Shown here piece by piece: positions 60,178 through 64,000 of a DNA stretch of 64,000 nucleotides. Origin of the DNA: Rhizophagus irregularis (Eukaryota > Glomeromycota > Glomeromycetes > Glomerales > Glomeraceae). Numbering within the stretch: the first letter of the stretch is position 1; each line of letters starts with the position of its first letter. The stretch covers positions 3,100,001 through 3,164,000 of the forward strand of contig NC_089439.1 in assembly GCF_026210795.1 (NCBI RefSeq), written 5' to 3'. The position numbers and the translations under genes were made by a program. The notes under the pieces are model-generated. The model worked only from the letters and a program-made list of their open reading frames with translations. It searched no databases and had not been told where the DNA came from.

Positions 60178-61284
60178 TAATAAAAAAATTCTATTTATAC
60201 CTAATGGATATTATATTCTAGTTATATGATATATAGCAAATATAATTAAAAATAAAAAATCTATTAATAAATTGACATTAATAAATAGTAGATGTGATCA
60301 TTGGTAGACTGGTATAGCAAGTCCTAGAAATGGTTACTAACTCAAGTTGAAACTATTACTCTATTACATAGTTCATCAGAGTGTGATGGAAGACTGTTGC
60401 CAAAGGTCCTATAGCATTTTAGTATTCAGGTAGCCCTTTGAGGTTATAATGGTAGAGGTAAAATTACCAACCACCATATGGTAGTCTACTAATTTGATAG
60501 AACTGTGAACATATTACAGTCGACTCTAACCTTATGGTAATATGAAGATTGTGGTAGTATTTGGCAAACTAACATATTATCCTTAAGAAATAGGAAGAGG
60601 TTAAAAGGTAAGTTTAGGATCTCTAAGATATTTTTAAAGGACGCTTTAAATCTTTTTTTAGAAAGCGAAGTCTTTTATCTTTAAATAGAATAACAAGATT
60701 AATAACCACAGTACCGCTAATAGATTAGTTTTTCACTACTTGTAATTGTTTACTTTTATTATGTTTTTTGTTATTAGTTACTTATCTCTCAGAAATAAAA
60801 TAAAATAAATAAATAATAATTTGATACTAAATATTGAATTATTATAAATATTAATTAAATATATTAAAAATTAAAGAATAGTACTTAAATAACAACTGTA
60901 ATTCAAACTGGTCTAACTGAAAACTCCTCATATTATTAAAATAAGTCACACTATAGCCTAAAATAAAGTTTACATATAAAATTCTTTAAAGATTCTACTA
61001 TAAAAGAAAATTTATGTTATATTATTATAATTTTTTTCCTTTTTGGTTAATTAACCAACAGAATTTAAGCAAATTCTAAAGTAAAGTTTCATATAAAAGT
61101 AAAATTTCTATCAGTAACATATCTTAATAATAAGCAAAATCCTTATAATTGGGCTTAAAAGCAGTCATTTGAGCCATTATTTAAATATATTTAAAATAAT
61201 ATTAAAATTTACTTTTTATTAGAAACTATATATACTGTATTTAACTATTTTTAATATTTTTCTAAGATTTATGTAAATTTCTAA
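60178..61284. other. Repeat-like DNA without a gene
   Basis: 60300-60620 is GC-richer and has an inverted pair GGTAGACT (60303) / GGTAGTCTAC (60480). At 60517 there is another TA-CAGTCGACTCTAACC end without a partner. Probably remains of one or two further elements. Confidence 0.4.
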
Positions 61285-61286
61285 TA

Positions 61287-62770
61287 CAGTCTGACTCTCG
61301 TATAATCATACCCTATGTAGTCACACTTCTTTATAAGCACCCATTTTTGTAAAATAGGATTTTGGTACTATTAAATTACCTCCATATTAGCTATAATCAC
61401 TATCACATAAAATTCTTAAATGATATATTACTTTTATTAGTCAATAAACCTCTCGTAATCACATAGTTTTTATTGGTGTATCAATTTGATTTTATAACAT
61501 AATTGATCATTCAATTTGTAATATATTAAATCATATAAATTCGCAGCAATAGATCATTGCTTAACATAAAGACACAAAAAACTCTCACTATGTCTCCTAT
61601 TAGATTCCAACTAAAACAATGCTGCACAATTGTAAGTAATGATGTTAAACATCAGATATGTGAGTAGTCGACAGCAAATAAGAGCAAGAGACATGAAAAT
61701 ATTGCAAACCACTTCAATGAAAAGTGTCCTAATTTGAATATTGAAAGGAGTACAATTTCAAAGATTCTGGCACAAAATGACAGGTGAAAAGCAATAAATA
61801 CTGAAGATTCAGTTCAAATATTTAGACATAAAAAAGTCATGTTTCTGGATATGAACATGCAATGACCTATGACGGTTAACATAACAGCTGGTGGTGTAAT
61901 ATTAACAGATTTATTAATAAAAGAAAAAGCAAGAACCTTTGGCGAAGCTTTTAATATTTAAGAAGAAGATTTGTCTTTTTCTAATGACTGGTTATATAAG
62001 TTTAAAAAATGTAATAATATTCATAAATACTGTATACACAGGAAATCAGGAAGTGCACTATTAGCATCTCTTTCAGAAGAGTGAGCAAGGTTACAAGAAG
62101 TATTAGGTTGATATTCTCTTAACTGTATCTACAACATTGATGAAATGGTAAGTTTTCTCTTTTTTTTTTATTGAAAATTAAATGGAAAGTGTTAAAAAAA
62201 CATTAATCAGAATGTAGCAGAACATTTTATATATCGATCATCTGCATAATCCCAATTAAATACATGCATAATGCATAATTTAGAAATTAGGAATGCGTAT
62301 AATGAACTTTATGAACAAAAATTAATTTTTTTTATTCCTTAAGGACTTTTTTACTATATGTCACCAAGTGAAACACTTTCATCAAAGTCAGTTTCCGGTT
62401 AAAAGAAGGACAAAATTGAGTTACTGTTCTTTTTAGCGTTAATGTGACAGGAACTGACAAGTTAAAGTTGTGGGTAATTGGAAATTTAAAGCATCCAAGA
62501 TTTCTTTCAAAGGTTAATTTGGAACGTCTTCCTGTCTATTATTAAGGTAATCCTAAAGCATGGATGAACTCATCAGTTTTTGAAGAAGTTTTTCATGAAA
62601 TGGATAGATGCTTTAGAATTCAAGATAAAAAAATCTTGCTTTCATATAGGCTGATTTGTTTTTACTCTGCATTAAAAAGAGTTATTGAATTGAATTTCAC
62701 AATTTTTGTTACTCAAAATTGTTTTGTAATACCAAAAAATCATCTGATTAATGATCACTTGACTAAATAA
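61287..62770 (+). pseudogene. Decayed pogo/Tigger-like transposase and its left terminus
   Basis: The left end TA-CAGTCTGACTCTCGTATAAT starts at 61287. From about 61680 the plus strand reads as a CENP-B/Tc5-type helix-turn-helix protein: IANHFNEKCPNLNIERSTIS then KILAQND, then ILTDLLIKEKARTFGEAFNI and EEDLSFSNDWLYKFKK. A DDE-type core follows: NIDEM before an intron-like gap (about 62149-62344), then GLFYYMSPSETLSSKSVSG, VTGTDKLKLWVIGNLKHPRF and NPKAWMNSSVFEEVFHEMDR. Stops and frameshifts break it at many points. The right terminus was not found in the window. It is a dead copy of a pogo-family transposon. Confidence 0.85.
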
Positions 62771-64000
62771 TAAGTTGAGCAAAAATTTACATTTGCGAAA
62801 CTTAAATTATTAAATGTAAAAAAGCTGTAAAAAAACTTATTTCATTAATAAAAAACCCATTTTTCATATATATGGAATTTTTAACATATATTATTAAAAA
62901 GTAAATATATTTTAATAAAATATAAAGTAAAATAAAAATTTATATAGTCTTAGTAGCTATAAATGTTTATAAAAGTACTCTCCATTAATATTGATGCTAC
63001 AAATATGAAATACATATCATTAGAATCCTCTCAATGAATTGAATCCAATCATATAAAGAATTAAAGATCATAAAAATCAAATTATTGGATGCAGAGTTTG
63101 TTAACTTTGAATTTTAATATTATTGTTTACTATAAAATCATATGACTATAACGTAATTTTGACCATTTTGACTTTTGGAGAAACCCAAATCAAAATTATT
63201 TTGATCATTTTGACCATTTCAAAGGTTAAAATTAACCAATTTCTATTTCATGTATAGTATCATAAGAGAAATAAAAAACAGTAATCTCAAGAATACAAAC
63301 CTAGAAAACTGGTATAACTGCCATTTATGGAATATAATATTTGACCGAATATTCAGAAATGTACAGGTAATGGCTATTATCAGATAATTTTTTACCTTTA
63401 AAAAGTAGCTTTTTTTGGTCTGACTAGATTTTTTTTACAATTAAAAAGGAAAAATACAAATGTGTTGATAGCAACGCATAAAAATAAAAAAGCTAAAAAA
63501 AAACTAGAGGAATATCAGAAAATTGGATGTAAAGGAGATTGGATACTTAGAATTGTAAACAATAGTAACAAAAATGGATTTAGGATGAAAGAAGTGGATA
63601 AAAATTAGACAAATAGATAGATATAAAACAAAATGCCTCAAGAAAATTGGCTTAAAACTTCCCAAAACGCTAAAAGATATGTTAATAAATTTTTGCAAGA
63701 ATCTATCAGATATTTATTGCTGACCAATAATTTAATTTTATAATATGTCTTATAATATTATTATTGATATATTTCAACAATCTGAAAAGATACATTTGCA
63801 AATTTTATTGTAATAACCTTATGGAAGTATTAGATATAGTTGAAAAAATTTGATTCAATTTTGACAATATTGGCATCTGTTTTAATTGCAAAAGTTAGTT
63901 GTATATTTTTCATTTTATATATATTTTAACTTACAAAACTGATATATTTGTAAATGTTATCTGCAATCTGAATAACAATAGAAATGGCTTAAACAAAAAG
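62771..64000. other. AT-rich DNA to the right edge
   Basis: No gene. 63010-63055 (CATTAGAATCCTCTCAATGA then ATTGAATCC) is a diverged match to the ~145-bp unit of the element at 3743. A run of TTTTGACCATTTTGACT-type words lies at 63150-63230. Confidence 0.45.

Overview
This is AT-rich eukaryotic DNA, by eye roughly three quarters or more A+T, with compact multi-exon genes set in long AT-rich deserts full of DNA transposons. Introns are about 60-160 bp with GT...AG ends, usually GTAAGT/GTATGT donors. The gene set (class II myosin, Maf1, an Mdm1-type sorting nexin, a three-LIM paxillin-like protein, a wax-synthase-type MBOAT protein, an F-box/LRR protein of an expanded type) and the composition fit a fungus, most likely an arbuscular mycorrhizal fungus of the Rhizophagus type. 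That assignment is inference from content. I found no rRNA, tRNA or CRISPR array.

Layout. 1-2572: 5' part of a MYND/SET (SMYD-type) gene running off the left edge, then an F-box-type gene. 2573-11371: gene-poor DNA with a TA-flanked inverted-repeat element (3743-4995), a short tandem repeat and a nested palindrome. 11372-14843: an orphan single-exon gene and a five-exon MAF1. 14844-24326: gene-poor DNA with a second, inverted and shorter copy of the first element (about 18351-19312), another TA-flanked element carrying splice-signal-like repeats (21242-22402), and a hAT-type MITE with a perfect 8-bp target duplication (23008-23572). 24327-29531: 13-exon class II myosin on the minus strand, sharing an upstream region of about 1.5 kb with the plus-strand MDM1-like gene (31017-34723).

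34724-44200 is a transposon graveyard: a T47/A49 palindrome, a 30-bp minisatellite, a foldback MITE, a complete hAT element (39570-42680) with a dead transposase and intact 8-bp target duplication, and a second core-repeat MITE. The last two lie inside one older relic reading frame. A truncated LRR fragment follows. 44934-52140 is a second gene cluster: a four-exon orphan, an unknown zinc-ribbon-like ORF, a small two-exon gene with a SHOCT-like N-terminus and hydrophobic tail, ZNHIT2, and a paxillin-like three-LIM gene on the minus strand. 54117-58941 holds a three-dsRBD protein and a wax-synthase-type MBOAT protein. 59646-64000 has another TA MITE and a decayed pogo/Tigger-like transposase.

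The genes look like ordinary independently transcribed housekeeping genes. Two of them, myosin II and the paxillin-like protein, have yeast counterparts in the cytokinetic ring. Exon structures were rebuilt by hand from splice signals and checked by reading-frame continuity; for the major genes the exon lengths sum to whole codons. No expression data were available.
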